A stretch of DNA of 64,000 nt from Streptococcus catagoni (GCF_011421425.1 NZ_WPCW01000001.1:558001-622000); one strand, 5' to 3'; shown: positions 18,315-31,232, numbered from the stretch's first letter. Program-made: numbers and translations. The notes: a model not told the origin generated them from the sequence alone.

Positions 18315-20024
18315 ATGAACTATGATCCAAGAGAAAAAAATGGTCTAGGTGAAAACCTAAGTTCTCAAAACAAAAATGTTGGAAATGATCCTGGCATGTC
18401 AACTGCTGCCGGCAGACCTGTCTATGATAATAATGATACCATGACAGCTGGTAAACGTGGGCCAGCCATGTTACAGGATGTCTGGTTGCAAGAAAAACTA
18501 GCCCAATTTAATCGTGAAATCATCCCTGAACGACGTATGCATGCCAAGGGCTCTGGTGCTTTTGGTACCTTCACTGTCACCAATGATATTAGCCAGTATT
18601 CCAAGGCAAAAATCTTCTCAAAACTTGGTAAAAAAACTGAAATGTTTGCCCGCTTCTCCACAGTAGCTGGTGAACGCGGTGCCGCTGATACAGAGCGTGA
18701 TATTCGCGGCTTTGCCCTTAAATTCTATACTGAAGAAGGCAACTGGGACATGGTTGGTAACAATACACCCGTCTTTTTCTTCAGAGATGGTAAACACTTT
18801 ATTGACCTTAACCATGCTGTGAAACGTGATCCAAGAACCAATATGCGTTCTGCCAATACCAACTGGGACTTTTGGACTTCATTACCAGAAGCTCTGCACC
18901 AAGTCACCATTGTCATGTCTGACCGAGGTATTCCTTCATCTTTTCGTTATATGCATGGCTTTTCTTCACATGCCTATTCTTTAATTAATGCTCAAAATAA
19001 ACGTGTCTGGGTTAAATTCTTCTTCAGATCCCAACAAGGAATTCAAAACTATACTGATCAAGAAGCTGAAATGGTAGTTGCTAAAGACCGTGAAGCTTCG
19101 CAACGCGATTTGTATGAAGCAATTGAAAAAGGAATGTATCCAAAATGGAAGATGTATATTCAAGTGATGACTGAGGATGAAGCTAAACAATTGCCTTATA
19201 ATCCTTTTGATCTGACAAAAGTCTGGTACAAAGAAGATTTCCCACTGATTGAAGTAGGAGAATTTGAATTAAACAGAAATCCAGAAAATTACTTTGCTGA
19301 TGTTGAACAAGCAGCCTTCTCACCAGCAAATATTGTCCCTGGTATTGGTTTTTCCCCAGACAAAATGTTGCAGGCACGTCTAATGGCCTATCCAGATGCT
19401 CATCGTTATCGTTTAGGAGTTAATCACCATCAAATTCCAGTCAACTATCCAAGAGGTGTTGAACACTACCATCCCTTCCATCGTGACGGACAAGTTCGCG
19501 TAGATGGCAACCTAGGCTCTGAGCTTCACTATGCCCCAAATTCCTATGGCAACTGGAAAGATCACCCAGAAATGAAGGAGCCTATGCAAGAAGGAGGACA
19601 GATCTTTGCCTATGATTTCCGTGAAGATGATCACGACTACTTCACCCAACCTGGCAAACTCTTTAATGCCATGACTGATGAACAAAAACTGGTTCTCTTT
19701 GAAAACACGGCACGTAATATGGCCGACTCAACTCTTCAAATCAAGTATCGCCATATAAACCACTGCTATCAAGCTGATCCTGAATATGGTAAAGGGGTTG
19801 CTAAAGCATTGGGACTTAAGCTTGATGATATTGATTTGACCCCAATGGAACACAAGACAAGAGAAGAAAATGACCGTGACAACGCACGAAATGCTGACTT
19901 ACAAGAGCCAACCATGCCAGCAGATCCAGAATCAGCACGAGACCTTCCAGCAGAAGGCCGTGACACTAATGCAGCTGATCCAAAATCACTAAGCTCATGG
20001 GAAGACGACCCTTATCTTCTGTAA
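18315..20024 (+). CDS. katA: Heme catalase (monofunctional)
   Basis: A 569-residue catalase that converts hydrogen peroxide to water and oxygen in the cytosol. The catalytic His76 lies in [12 protein letters not shown], Asn149 in [10 protein letters not shown] and the proximal heme-ligand Tyr359 in [14 protein letters not shown], each offset by two from the bovine enzyme. The core is complete; a polar C-terminal tail of roughly 60 residues extends beyond the small-subunit type. AGGAGG precedes the ATG. The gene is monocistronic with its own promoter, cre and terminator. Streptococci are classically catalase-negative and most cannot make heme, so a source of heme is needed for activity. No frameshift or stop is present. 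Confidence 0.93.
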   Translation: MNYDPREKNGLGENLSSQNKNVGNDPGMSTAAGRPVYDNNDTMTAGKRGPAMLQDVWLQEKLAQFNREIIPERRMHAKGSGAFGTFTVTNDISQYSKAKIFSKLGKKTEMFARFSTVAGERGAADTERDIRGFALKFYTEEGNWDMVGNNTPVFFFRDGKHFIDLNHAVKRDPRTNMRSANTNWDFWTSLPEALHQVTIVMSDRGIPSSFRYMHGFSSHAYSLINAQNKRVWVKFFFRSQQGIQNYTDQEAEMVVAKDREASQRDLYEAIEKGMYPKWKMYIQVMTEDEAKQLPYNPFDLTKVWYKEDFPLIEVGEFELNRNPENYFADVEQAAFSPANIVPGIGFSPDKMLQARLMAYPDAHRYRLGVNHHQIPVNYPRGVEHYHPFHRDGQVRVDGNLGSELHYAPNSYGNWKDHPEMKEPMQEGGQIFAYDFREDDHDYFTQPGKLFNAMTDEQKLVLFENTARNMADSTLQIKYRHINHCYQADPEYGKGVAKALGLKLDDIDLTPMEHKTREENDRDNARNADLQEPTMPADPESARDLPAEGRDTNAADPKSLSSWEDDPYLL

Positions 20025-20045
20025 AAAAGTAAGTACCATCATAGT

Positions 20046-20074
20046 AAAAAGAGGCTTTAACAAGCCTCTTTTAA
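20046..20074. terminator. Bidirectional terminator after katA
   Basis: AAAAAGAGGCTT (20046-20057) pairs with AAGCCTCTTTT (20062-20072). It is shared with the convergent CPBP gene. Confidence 0.85.
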
Positions 20075-20088
20075 AATTTACATAAGTT

Positions 20089-20985
20089 CTAATAGGTAAG
20101 CAGTTTTTTCTCTTTATTTTTCCAAACATATAGCACTATGCAAGAAATAGTCATTAGGACTGCAGATAAGATGGTACCTTCTAGTCCAAAGGCAGTATTA
20201 TATGCAAAGCTGGCATGAGTATTGTTAGCATTTAACTGGAAAATAGAATAGGGGAAACTTTCTCCGCTATTTGGCAGACCTAAGAGTATGCTCTGTGTAA
20301 AATTCCAGCTTGTATGAATCGCCATTGCCATCCATAAGCTATCAAAATAATAAACCACAAGGGAAAAGAAAATTCCTGTCATAAGCAAATCATAGAAAGC
20401 TAAAAAACTAATACCATCATTTGCCAAGTGAATAACTGCAAAAAACAAAGAATTAAGTAGGACAGCCCAAATAGGCTTTTCATTGGCATGTAAGAGTCTT
20501 TGATAGATAAATCCTCTACACAAGACTTCTTCTGCTGAAGATTGAACAAATACAGCAATAAATAAACCTAATACAGGAAGGAAATCAAAGGACAGAAATT
20601 TTAATTGAATATCACCATGAAGCCCTGCTATTAAGGCACATAGACCATTTAGTAAAAAGCCTAGAAGAAAACCAAAAAGTAAAAAGGAAAGAGTATTGCC
20701 TTTACTGTTCATCATGATGGTATCTTTCATATAACGATTTTTTTCAAAACAAAAAATCGCAATCAAAACAGAAACCCAGGTTGGTAAAAATTCCATATAT
20801 GCCATCAATGTAAATAAGTAGGATTGACTTTCATGAACTTCTGGTATCACAAACATAGCCAGTAAATCCCCACCAAACATCACCAGAGACCCTGCTATTA
20901 TTATCCAAATAATATTATCACGCCATTGTTTTTTCACTGCTGTGATTTTTTCTTCCATTAAGAAACTCCTTATCTTTTTGATCAT
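20089..20985 (-). CDS. CPBP-family intramembrane metalloprotease
   Basis: A 298-residue integral membrane protein with about eight hydrophobic segments. The CPBP/Abi motifs are complete: EEVLCRGF (motif 1, EExxxR), FFAVIHL (motif 2, FxxxH) and IHTSWNF (motif 3). Relatives process prenylated or signalling peptides or give self-immunity to bacteriocins; no bacteriocin gene lies next to it, so its job here is unknown. A second, dead gene of the same family follows upstream, suggesting an old tandem pair. Confidence 0.8.
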   Translation of the reverse strand: MIKKIRSFLMEEKITAVKKQWRDNIIWIIIAGSLVMFGGDLLAMFVIPEVHESQSYLFTLMAYMEFLPTWVSVLIAIFCFEKNRYMKDTIMMNSKGNTLSFLLFGFLLGFLLNGLCALIAGLHGDIQLKFLSFDFLPVLGLFIAVFVQSSAEEVLCRGFIYQRLLHANEKPIWAVLLNSLFFAVIHLANDGISFLAFYDLLMTGIFFSLVVYYFDSLWMAMAIHTSWNFTQSILLGLPNSGESFPYSIFQLNANNTHASFAYNTAFGLEGTILSAVLMTISCIVLYVWKNKEKKLLTY

Positions 20986-21048
20986 ATAACAATTTTAAAG
21001 TTTAGTTCCAATTACTAGAATATCTCAGATTATTAGCCACAGAAGACC

Positions 21049-21790
21049 TCAAGTGGCCTTTAAACAAAGCTTCGAAAGTGACATTAGGGCTTTAACTGAT
21101 GGAAACTTATCATTTTGAGAATAAAAGAGCCAGGCTATTGTTGGTAAAATGTAATAAAATGACCAATCCAAACGATCAGTTTTTAAGTACAACCAGCCAA
21201 ATATAAGGCCTGAATAACCATATAAAATCAGCTCAATGATATTTGAAGGACTGTGTATTAGGGCAAATCCAAGAGACGTGACAAAAAGGCCTAACCAATA
21301 GTGATTTCGAAATACTCCTTTTAATAAAAATCCTCTAAAAATCGGTTCCTCTAGTAGGGCTGGGATGACAGCATTAGTGATTAAACTTAAGCACAAAGGA
21401 TAGTTGTTAACTGCTTTTTCTACTAAGGCCTAGTTTACCGTCGTACCCTTATTGAAATGTTTTAAAATAGGATCTATAAAGGTAATCCATAAATAAGAAT
21501 GAACCACTAAATGGATCTGATTAAATGTCACTGCTTCTTTATGAAACAGTTTAAGTTTTCACTTGTAGATTAAGTAAAAGCCAATAATGGGAAACAGTAT
21601 TCCAACTGTCATAGCAAAATAATATTTCTTAAAATACATGTCTATGGCTGCTGTTCCAGGTATGATAAGAAGAGCTAATAAAACAGATTGAACAAATAAA
21701 AGGCTGGATTTTTTATCACTGATAGGTTCGATACTATTATAATCTAAACTGAGAACGTCTTTAAAATCTTTCCAAAACTTCTTCCTTCAT
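21049..21790 (-). pseudogene. CPBP-family protease pseudogene
   Basis: The minus strand encodes a CPBP-like protein with EEPIFRGFLL and FALIHSPSN motifs in its last 115 codons (21396-21049). Upstream in the same frame, hydrophobic family-like sequence continues but is broken by TGA at 21561-21559 and TAG at 21432-21430. The apparent start (ATG 21790) is in a different phase, so there is also a frameshift near the N-terminus. Three lesions make function unlikely. Confidence 0.8.
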
Positions 21791-22261
21791 ACTATATCCT
21801 TCTTCACTCTGAAAGATAAACCTGTCCTTTCTTACTTGGAAAAACCTCATTTTTAATATATTATTCTTTAATGATAAGTTGTAAACAAAAAAATTATACT
21901 ATTATAATAATACGAAATCAAGTTATTTCAAAAAAAGTTTGATATTTAGCCTTTCAAAAAGCTATATTCTTTCTTGCTTAATTTCTTTTTCCACTGATGG
22001 TTCACTGGTTCTTAAACACATTTAATAGCATTTATTGCCAAACTTATATACCTAACCATGACTAATATCAATAAAAAATAGAGCCTGAGAATCTTTTTCT
22101 CAGACCGGACTTTCTTTTAGCTTTTCATATGTTTATGACAATTTTTTCTTTGAAAATAAGTAAGATTCTATCTTTATAGATCTACTTGACACTGTTTTGC
22201 ACCTACTGTTTTCTGTGAGCATTCCCCAAAACAGATATTTTCAGGCTATCAATGGTTTTTC
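21791..22261. other. Intergenic stretch without a recognised gene
   Basis: AT-rich sequence with no credible reading frame. It holds a small hairpin (CTGAGAA / TTCTCAG, about 22085-22103), U-rich downstream on the minus strand, and an inverted repeat CTGTTTT / AAAACAG at 22207-22235. Either may end transcripts from the peptidase gene; neither is compelling. Confidence 0.5.
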
Positions 22262-23296
22262 CTACTTATAATCAAAACTAATGACTTGGTCTGTTACATC
22301 TACTTTGGCATCAACTCCAAATGGAATAATAGATCTAGGTGTCGCATGGCCAACATTTAGGTTATAAACGATAGATAAACTCTTATTTGAAATTTCTTCT
22401 AATAAAATCTTCTTATATTCATCATAGTAGGTTTCATTCTGAGGTTTTCCTACTAAAAGCCCCGATATGACATCAAATATTCCAAATTTCTTTAATGCCC
22501 TGATCATTTTTCTATATTCTTCTGGGCCTGGCTTTTCTTCGCTAGTTTCAAGCAGTAGAATCTTATGCCTCCAATTATCGAGCTTTGGAAATAGCTGATA
22601 TTTCTGGCATAGAGAGACGGTGTCTTCAAATCTAGAATTATCAAAAATGTCATAAATGGACTCTAAGCAACCTCCTAATATTTGTCCTTCAAAAACAGGA
22701 TTTCCTCTAATTAATTCAAAACCAAGATTGGGGTAACTCTTCATAGTAAGACCAACAGCTTTATCACTAAAGTCTTCTCTTTCTTGATACCAAACAGAGC
22801 TGGGACGCACTTCTTTTATTCTTCCTGTTTGAATTAATTCTTCAAAATAAGTCTTTGTATAGGGTAATATTTCATTAGAAAGCTCACAGATATCTGGCAA
22901 GAATGCTTGACCGTAAAAAGTTTTTATTCCTACTTTATGTAACATCAAGTGATTCATTGTTGTATCAGAAAAACCTAGAAAAATCTTCTGTTTGACAGCA
23001 TTTTTTAAGGCATTATTCTCAAACAAATAAGGTAATAACCTATAGGTATCTTCACCACCAATGGCACATAAGATCATATCAATAGAATCATCTTTGAAGG
23101 CAGCTAGCAAATCTTCGGCTCTACTTTCAGGATGAGCCTTTATATAATCAAGTCCCTTCAGTGCATTAGGCAAAAACTCCACTTCAATATCATATTCTTT
23201 TAACCTATCAATACCAATAGTGAGTTCATGTTTAATAACATCTTCACCCATAATTCCACTTGATAAGCTGACTATCCCTATTTTATGAATTGTCAT
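22262..23296 (-). CDS. MccF-like LD-carboxypeptidase (peptidase S66)
   Basis: A 344-residue serine peptidase of the S66 family. The nucleophile Ser110 lies in LGFSDTT, Glu250 in LLETSEE and His317 in NVGHATP, giving the Ser-Glu-His triad. The family includes muropeptide LD-carboxypeptidases and MccF, which cleaves the amide bond of microcin C and related peptidyl- or aminoacyl-nucleotide toxins. The sequence looks closer to the MccF branch than to LdcA, but no toxin biosynthesis genes are nearby. No signal peptide, so it acts in the cytosol. AAGGAAG precedes the ATG. Confidence 0.8.
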   Translation of the reverse strand: MTIHKIGIVSLSSGIMGEDVIKHELTIGIDRLKEYDIEVEFLPNALKGLDYIKAHPESRAEDLLAAFKDDSIDMILCAIGGEDTYRLLPYLFENNALKNAVKQKIFLGFSDTTMNHLMLHKVGIKTFYGQAFLPDICELSNEILPYTKTYFEELIQTGRIKEVRPSSVWYQEREDFSDKAVGLTMKSYPNLGFELIRGNPVFEGQILGGCLESIYDIFDNSRFEDTVSLCQKYQLFPKLDNWRHKILLLETSEEKPGPEEYRKMIRALKKFGIFDVISGLLVGKPQNETYYDEYKKILLEEISNKSLSIVYNLNVGHATPRSIIPFGVDAKVDVTDQVISFDYK

Positions 23297-23357
23297 AATC
23301 CACTTCCTTTTCTATCGCTTTAAATCTTCATAAGTTTAAACTATTAAATTTTTATTC

Positions 23358-23570
23358 CTACGCCCACTGGGACAGTAATATTTTGGTATACGTTTCTAGC
23401 TCTCTTAACATTCTTTCGCAATGCCCATCATCTTCCCAGATCCTAATATACATATTGGGATGCATGCTTCCATCGCATCTTCTGATACAAGCATCGGATG
23501 TATAAAAAGCATTATGTTTTCTTTCTATATACCCAAATCATACATGCTCATTTAATTTTTCTCCATAAAT
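23358..23570 (-). pseudogene. Remnant of an unidentified gene
   Basis: A minus-strand frame ending at 23358 encodes GYIERKHNAFYTSDACIRRC followed by a Met- and Trp-containing tail ending LLSQWA. Just upstream the frame is closed by TGA and no start with a ribosome-binding site is seen. It reads like the C-terminus of a real protein rather than random sequence, but I cannot name the family. Confidence 0.35.
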
Positions 23571-23583
23571 CAAATATATACTT

Positions 23584-24400
23584 CTAACACATATCCAAAA
23601 AACCATGGGTTGCTTTTTCTTCTATATCGTCTATTTCATCATAGCCATCATATGGTGCTTTTGGATCATGGACTTTAGGTTTTCGCCTTAATGCATTGCA
23701 AATTTCATCTGTATGAGCAAAAGTAAAGTCTATGTCATCCGTCCAACCAGTATGTCCTGTAATAATTTTTAATTTGAGGTTCCTCTTCCTAAGTATTTCT
23801 TCTAGCTTTTTGAGTGAGCTAATTTGCAACTTTTTATCTTCTGCAAGAATATTTAAAAATGCATAGCCATCGTCTGCTCCAAACTAAATCGTGTCCCCTG
23901 TAAATAAATAAGTATCATCAATCAGATATACGCGGTGTCCCCAAGTATGCCCTGGTACAAGAAATGCTTCTATCTTAATATTCCCAATATAAAAGACTTG
24001 ACCATCATCAATTAAGACTTTTTCATTGCTGATATATACTTGGGGTAATTTATGTAATCCCCAAAAAACTTTACGCCGTTTGCGACCTTCTAAATACTCA
24101 TTTTCGATTCTTCCAATATATATTTTTGATTCACTAAATAATCCATCACTACCTTTTTCAATAGCTCCGACATGATCTGTATCTTGGTGCGTAATCAAAA
24201 TTTCTTTTATATCTATTAATTCAATTCATCTTTTCCGCAAGTCTATCATAATTATATCCAGCATCAATCATAATAGTATGACCGTCCTTTGTATAAAAGT
24301 AAATATTAGCAATATACTCTCTAATACAGCTTACTCTTTCATCAATAAAACCTGTATTTAAAAGCTTAAATATTTCCTTCCCTCGAAACAAGAAAGACAT
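23584..24400 (-). pseudogene. MBL-fold metallo-hydrolase pseudogene
   Basis: Reading from ATG 24400, the first about 55 codons give an MBL-type start (YFYTKDGHTIMIDAGYN). An extra T near 24225 shifts the frame; the following segment contains the metal-binding THQDTDHVG, then VPGHTWGHRVYL and FTGDTI. TAG at 23885-23883 stops it, and beyond the stop the frame continues with FGADDGYAF and a C-terminal TGHTGWTDDIDFTF. Metal ligands of the family (HxxxDH, the H of GHTWGH, D of GDT, the final GHTG His) are all still visible, so decay is recent: one insertion and one nonsense change. Confidence 0.8.
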
Positions 24401-24449
24401 AACTTTTTTCTTGATTTTTAGATTCTTTTTTTGACATAAAACTTCACTT

Positions 24450-24700
24450 TCTCTTTCTCACTTACCTTATTTTCTTATAGGAATCAAGCGATTCACATTT
24501 TTGCAGTACTTTTCATTTTCATCTCCATGAATACCTTTAAGCCAATTCTTCTCAGTATTACTATGAACAAAACTTAATCTAAGCCACTTAATTGGGATAA
24601 CAAGTAACAGTCAAAAATTGTGCCTTAAAAGGACTATCCCTATTAAAAATATCAACCATCCACTCACTATACATTGGATTTCTTGTAAGTTACATCTGTT
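24450..24700 (-). pseudogene. Remnant of a small unidentified gene
   Basis: On the minus strand NPMYSEWMVDIFNRDSPFKA leads to TVTCYPN; then, after a one-base shift, KWLRLSFVHSNTEKNWLKGI continues. The two parts look like one former coding sequence interrupted by a frameshift. No family was recognised. Upstream to 24749 nothing else is seen. Confidence 0.35.
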
Positions 24701-24749
24701 GTCGTAAGTTTATTTTTTTAATACATTTACTTATATCAGTTTTAACGTC

Positions 24750-25265
24750 TTATTCTTTATTTAATTCCTTATAAATCATTTGAAGAGTACCTGCAACTGT
24801 TGCCTTATTTAGATGGGGTTCTCCAAAATGACGGATACTACCTTTCATTTTTGAAGCAAGAACTGCCTTAAAATCATCCAAGTTTGTTAAACCAAGTTCT
24901 TTCGCTTTTTCCAAAAAAGAGTAACCGTAGATTTTTTCATACTCCTCAAGTCCCTGGACAATCCAGAAAGTATCATAAAATGTTACTTTATAAGCCTTCA
25001 ACCAGTCCCACATAATTTCTGGATCAGTAACATTGGGATTTTCAAGATGACATCTTTTACAAAGTAAAACTAAATTAGACGGAGAATCCTCACCGCCACT
25101 TGCATGGGGGATAATGTGGCAACGCTGAAGTTTAGTCTTATGAGCACACCGCCAACATCTTTCAGAAGCTTCTGACCAGTCCACACTTAGGTTTGATTCA
25201 TCAATCCTAAGTGACCAATAATCAACTATATCTTGAGCACTTGTTTTATTTGTTCGTTTTTTCAT
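24750..25265 (-). CDS. HNH endonuclease
   Basis: A 171-residue protein with a zinc-type HNH nuclease motif: Cys37-x2-Cys40, the catalytic LQRCHIIPHASGG (His50 and His53), Asn64 in SPSNLVLLC, and Cys69-x2-Cys72-His73. The C-terminal half is unlike known domains to me. Such proteins nick or cut DNA in mobile elements, restriction systems and phage defence. Its start overlaps the end of the upstream gene by 20 bases, and no strong ribosome-binding site is visible, so translation is probably coupled to that gene. No recombinase or methyltransferase lies beside it. Confidence 0.8.
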   Translation of the reverse strand: MKKRTNKTSAQDIVDYWSLRIDESNLSVDWSEASERCWRCAHKTKLQRCHIIPHASGGEDSPSNLVLLCKRCHLENPNVTDPEIMWDWLKAYKVTFYDTFWIVQGLEEYEKIYGYSFLEKAKELGLTNLDDFKAVLASKMKGSIRHFGEPHLNKATVAGTLQMIYKELNKE

Positions 25266-25875
25266 TACATTCTCTCACTTCAGAAGGATCATAAGACTCA
25301 TAGTAAACAGCTTTATATTTGCTCATAGTCAAAGTAGCTTGAAGGGTGGCCATTTCTACAAAAAATTCTAAATCATGTATGGGCGCCTTCTGGACGAAAT
25401 CAGGACTAAAAAATATTTCTGGTTGTAACTTCTTCATAGCATGGTGCCAATAGTAGCTTTTCTCTCTAATTTTTAACCCTGCAACAAGTAAAATTTGACT
25501 CAATACTCTAGCTGATGCAAAAGAATAACAGTTCGAATAATGAGCCATAATATCTTCGGCAAAAGAAGCCAACCAAATTGCTGCAGATATTTCAGGATTA
25601 TCTTTAAATTCATCTAATAATTCTAAAGTATGTAGAGTTCCTTTATTTAAACTTTCTGCATTTAGCAAAAATGCTGTTGGTTTTTCTGTTATAAACTGAA
25701 TTCTTCTCTCATAACTAGAAATTTCAATCCAATCGTAACCTTTGATGCAAAATTCTGAAGACGTAAATGGAAACTCTATTTTTTTCACCTTGATATTAAA
25801 ATCTCTTCCAAGATGAAAAGTAGCCGTTTTCCATAACTGATAGACCTCTTCCCAAGACAGATTATCTTGATTCAT
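25246..25875 (-). CDS. Unknown protein, partner of the HNH nuclease
   Basis: A 209-residue soluble protein that I do not recognise. It is mixed alpha/beta at the N-terminus (about residues 25-80) and helix-rich later, with EISAAIWLASFAEDIMAHYS and a basic ending KTNK. No signal peptide, membrane segment or obvious catalytic motif. A strong GGGAGGT precedes the ATG at 25875, and an extended -10 (TGATATACT, 25939-25931) lies about 55 bases upstream. The HNH gene starts inside its last codons, so the two form an operon and probably act together; the pairing suggests a regulator, specificity factor or inhibitor of the nuclease, which is inference only. Confidence 0.6.
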   Translation of the reverse strand: MNQDNLSWEEVYQLWKTATFHLGRDFNIKVKKIEFPFTSSEFCIKGYDWIEISSYERRIQFITEKPTAFLLNAESLNKGTLHTLELLDEFKDNPEISAAIWLASFAEDIMAHYSNCYSFASARVLSQILLVAGLKIREKSYYWHHAMKKLQPEIFFSPDFVQKAPIHDLEFFVEMATLQATLTMSKYKAVYYESYDPSEVRECNEKTNK

Positions 25876-26111
25876 TTTATACCTCCCTGCATTTAGCTTA
25901 TTTATCTTTAGATGATCTAATGATAAGTTTAGTATATCACTTTATTAAAAATATTTATTTCTATTTTTAAACTATTTATTTTACTGTAAAATTACTAAAA
26001 AATTATGTTCAAAACCTGAATAAATTAGTATATGCTTTCATTGAACGCAATTTCATTTGCTTCCTTCTACCTCTATATAATTAACTAAAAAATCATCTTA
26101 ATAAATCATAA

Positions 26112-26152
26112 AGAGCCGATAGTGGAAGTTTTAGACTTCTACTATCGGCTCT
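26112..26152. terminator. Strong 18-bp hairpin
   Basis: AGAGCCGATAGTGGAAGT pairs over its full length with ACTTCTACTATCGGCTCT (one G-U pair) around a five-base loop. It lies in the 465-base gap between rlmCD and the unknown/HNH pair. It lacks a proper U run on either strand, so it may be a transcript-end stabiliser or barrier rather than a standard terminator. No gene is seen in 25940-26340. Confidence 0.55.
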
Positions 26153-26301
26153 GCTATTTTCGCACGAGCCTTTCTGCCACATATTGGACATAAAATCCAA
26201 CTTTTCTCTAATCAGTTTAAATCAGCTCATTTTAAAAAAGCATGCTAGCAGTTTATAACTCATTAATGGTTTCTGTAATCACTATATTTGACATTCTTTT
26301 A

Positions 26302-26333
26302 GCGACTTACCTACCAACTGAAAAGCAAGTCGC
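26302..26333 (-). terminator. Hairpin downstream of rlmCD
   Basis: GCGACTT (26302-26308) pairs with AAGTCGC (26327-26333) eight bases after the rlmCD stop codon. The U tract on the minus strand is poor, so its strength is uncertain. Confidence 0.5.
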
Positions 26334-26340
26334 ACACTAT

Positions 26341-27761
<1,421 letters not shown>

Positions 27762-27775
27762 CATTATAACATATT

Positions 27776-29194
27776 TTAACGCAGCCCCATTTTTTTAAGA
27801 GATTTCTGGTATTTATCAAAATCAATATGCAAGGCTTGTCCCCCATAGCGATCATACTCATCAACCCAGTCTCCATTTTCAGGAATGGTAACATGATCTA
27901 CTCCCTTGCCGCCAGTGAGGATGGAAAAACCATTTTGGGCTATAAAAGGAAAAGAAACATTGGTTGAGGTTAGGGCGTAAACCTTACCAATAGCCGCCGA
28001 ACCCGTGAATAATTTGCTTGGATTTTTAATTTGCGACATGATTTCAGCCATAACCTGCTGCTGTCTAACTGTCCGACCATAATCACCATCATCATCTTTA
28101 CGGAAGCGTGCATAATTTAGCAAGGTTCTTCCATTCATCTGTTGCTCACCAACTTTAATGGTCTGGTTTGGAACTACTCCATCTTTCATGCGTAAATCAT
28201 CAGGAACTTCAACAGAATCGACTGCTTGACCACTTATGGTCGCAAATTTCGCATCAATCTTTACACCATTTGGAAAAAGAGAATCAATGGCTGAGGCAAA
28301 GGTTTCAAAATCGACCATCATATAATATTTGATATCAATATCAAAATTGTGTTTTAGGGTCTTACGAACAAGCTCTGCTCCTTGCCCATTTTCTTGTTCA
28401 CCTAAATTAAAGGAACTATTGAGCTTCAGATCGTAATTATAATTATCATAGCTGTAACCAGGTATATTAACGAGGGTATCTCTCATAAAGCTAACCATTT
28501 TAATTTTTTTATCTTTATTGCCAACATTTACAACCATGATGGTATCAGTCCGAGCATCTGTCGCATTTTGTGTTACACGTTTATCAGATCCCAATACGAG
28601 GATATTAGTCCCGTCTGTAGTGTCTGTTCCATTAAATTTTTCTTTAACTGCAGGTTGGTAATTTTTATTATTACCTGAAGCATCAAACATCCCCTTGACA
28701 AACATAAAGACAATTCCCATAAATACAAGAAGAAGTAAGAATCCAAGGAACTTCAATACTTTTTTTACACTTCTTTTACGCTTCTTCCTAGGTTTTTTTT
28801 CAGGTAAAGTTGGGCTATCTTCTTCAAAGATTTCTGAACTATTATTGACAAAGGCAGTTTGTTCAGGTTCAATTCTACGCTTCTTCCTCTTTGATCTCCT
28901 TGATAAAGGTTGACTACTAGGATAGAGCGGCAAGTCCCCATAGCTTTCTTGATAGTCGTTGTCTTGCGGATACTCTTCCACAAAATGATTGTCAAAATTT
29001 TGTCCACTATAACTTTGATGGTAAGGATCAGAAGTTCGCTGATCTTTTCTGGGCTTTGGATCTGCTTCCATTTTTGACTTTAAATAACGGTATTCCATTT
29101 TTTCATTGTCACTAAGGTAAGCAAGATTCCTCAATAAGTAAAAATATCTTAATTCTTCGTGGTGGTTTAATCCACTATTTTTGTCTTTTGCCAT
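27776..29194 (-). CDS. psr: LytR-CpsA-Psr family cell-wall glycopolymer ligase
   Basis: A 472-residue LCP protein. An unusually long, polar and basic cytoplasmic region of about 145 residues precedes one membrane helix (about 147-168), then the extracellular LCP domain with ILVLGSDKR, DTIMVVNVG and NYARFRKDDDGDYGR, the conserved Asp/Arg residues that bind the polyprenyl pyrophosphate substrate. These enzymes attach wall polysaccharides or teichoic acids to peptidoglycan. It follows aroA-aroK, the same order as the streptococcal aroA-aroK-pheA-psr locus but with no pheA between. The start has only a weak ribosome-binding site. Confidence 0.85.
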   Translation of the reverse strand: MAKDKNSGLNHHEELRYFYLLRNLAYLSDNEKMEYRYLKSKMEADPKPRKDQRTSDPYHQSYSGQNFDNHFVEEYPQDNDYQESYGDLPLYPSSQPLSRRSKRKKRRIEPEQTAFVNNSSEIFEEDSPTLPEKKPRKKRKRSVKKVLKFLGFLLLLVFMGIVFMFVKGMFDASGNNKNYQPAVKEKFNGTDTTDGTNILVLGSDKRVTQNATDARTDTIMVVNVGNKDKKIKMVSFMRDTLVNIPGYSYDNYNYDLKLNSSFNLGEQENGQGAELVRKTLKHNFDIDIKYYMMVDFETFASAIDSLFPNGVKIDAKFATISGQAVDSVEVPDDLRMKDGVVPNQTIKVGEQQMNGRTLLNYARFRKDDDGDYGRTVRQQQVMAEIMSQIKNPSKLFTGSAAIGKVYALTSTNVSFPFIAQNGFSILTGGKGVDHVTIPENGDWVDEYDRYGGQALHIDFDKYQKSLKKMGLR

Positions 29195-29374
29195 ATCATA
29201 TCCAACTTTAAATTGTCCAATTTCGAGATTTCTGATTTAAATTCAACATTTCCATTATAACCTATAATAGACCTCTTGTCTTCCAATAGTTTGAGATTTT
29301 ACCAAAAAAGCCCTAAATTTTAAAACAAATGACTTATTCCAGCATTTTTATATCCTACATGTTTGGGACAGGGT

Positions 29375-31181
<1,807 letters not shown>

Positions 31182-31203
31182 TCATTTTAACTTCTAGCTC
31201 ATT

Positions 31204-31232
31204 AAAAAAACTTCATCTCAGAGAGATAAAGT
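31204..31232 (-). terminator. Terminator of the map-yihY operon
   Basis: ACTT-ATCTC-tct-GAGAT-AAGT on the minus strand is followed by seven U. The hairpin begins at the last base of the YihY stop codon. Confidence 0.8.

Noticed and set aside
23584-24198. Two separate small MBL-like proteins
   Set aside because: They are consecutive parts of one metallo-hydrolase frame split by a stop and a frameshift, not independent genes.
24750-25875. Restriction-modification system
   Set aside because: No methyltransferase motifs in either protein or nearby.
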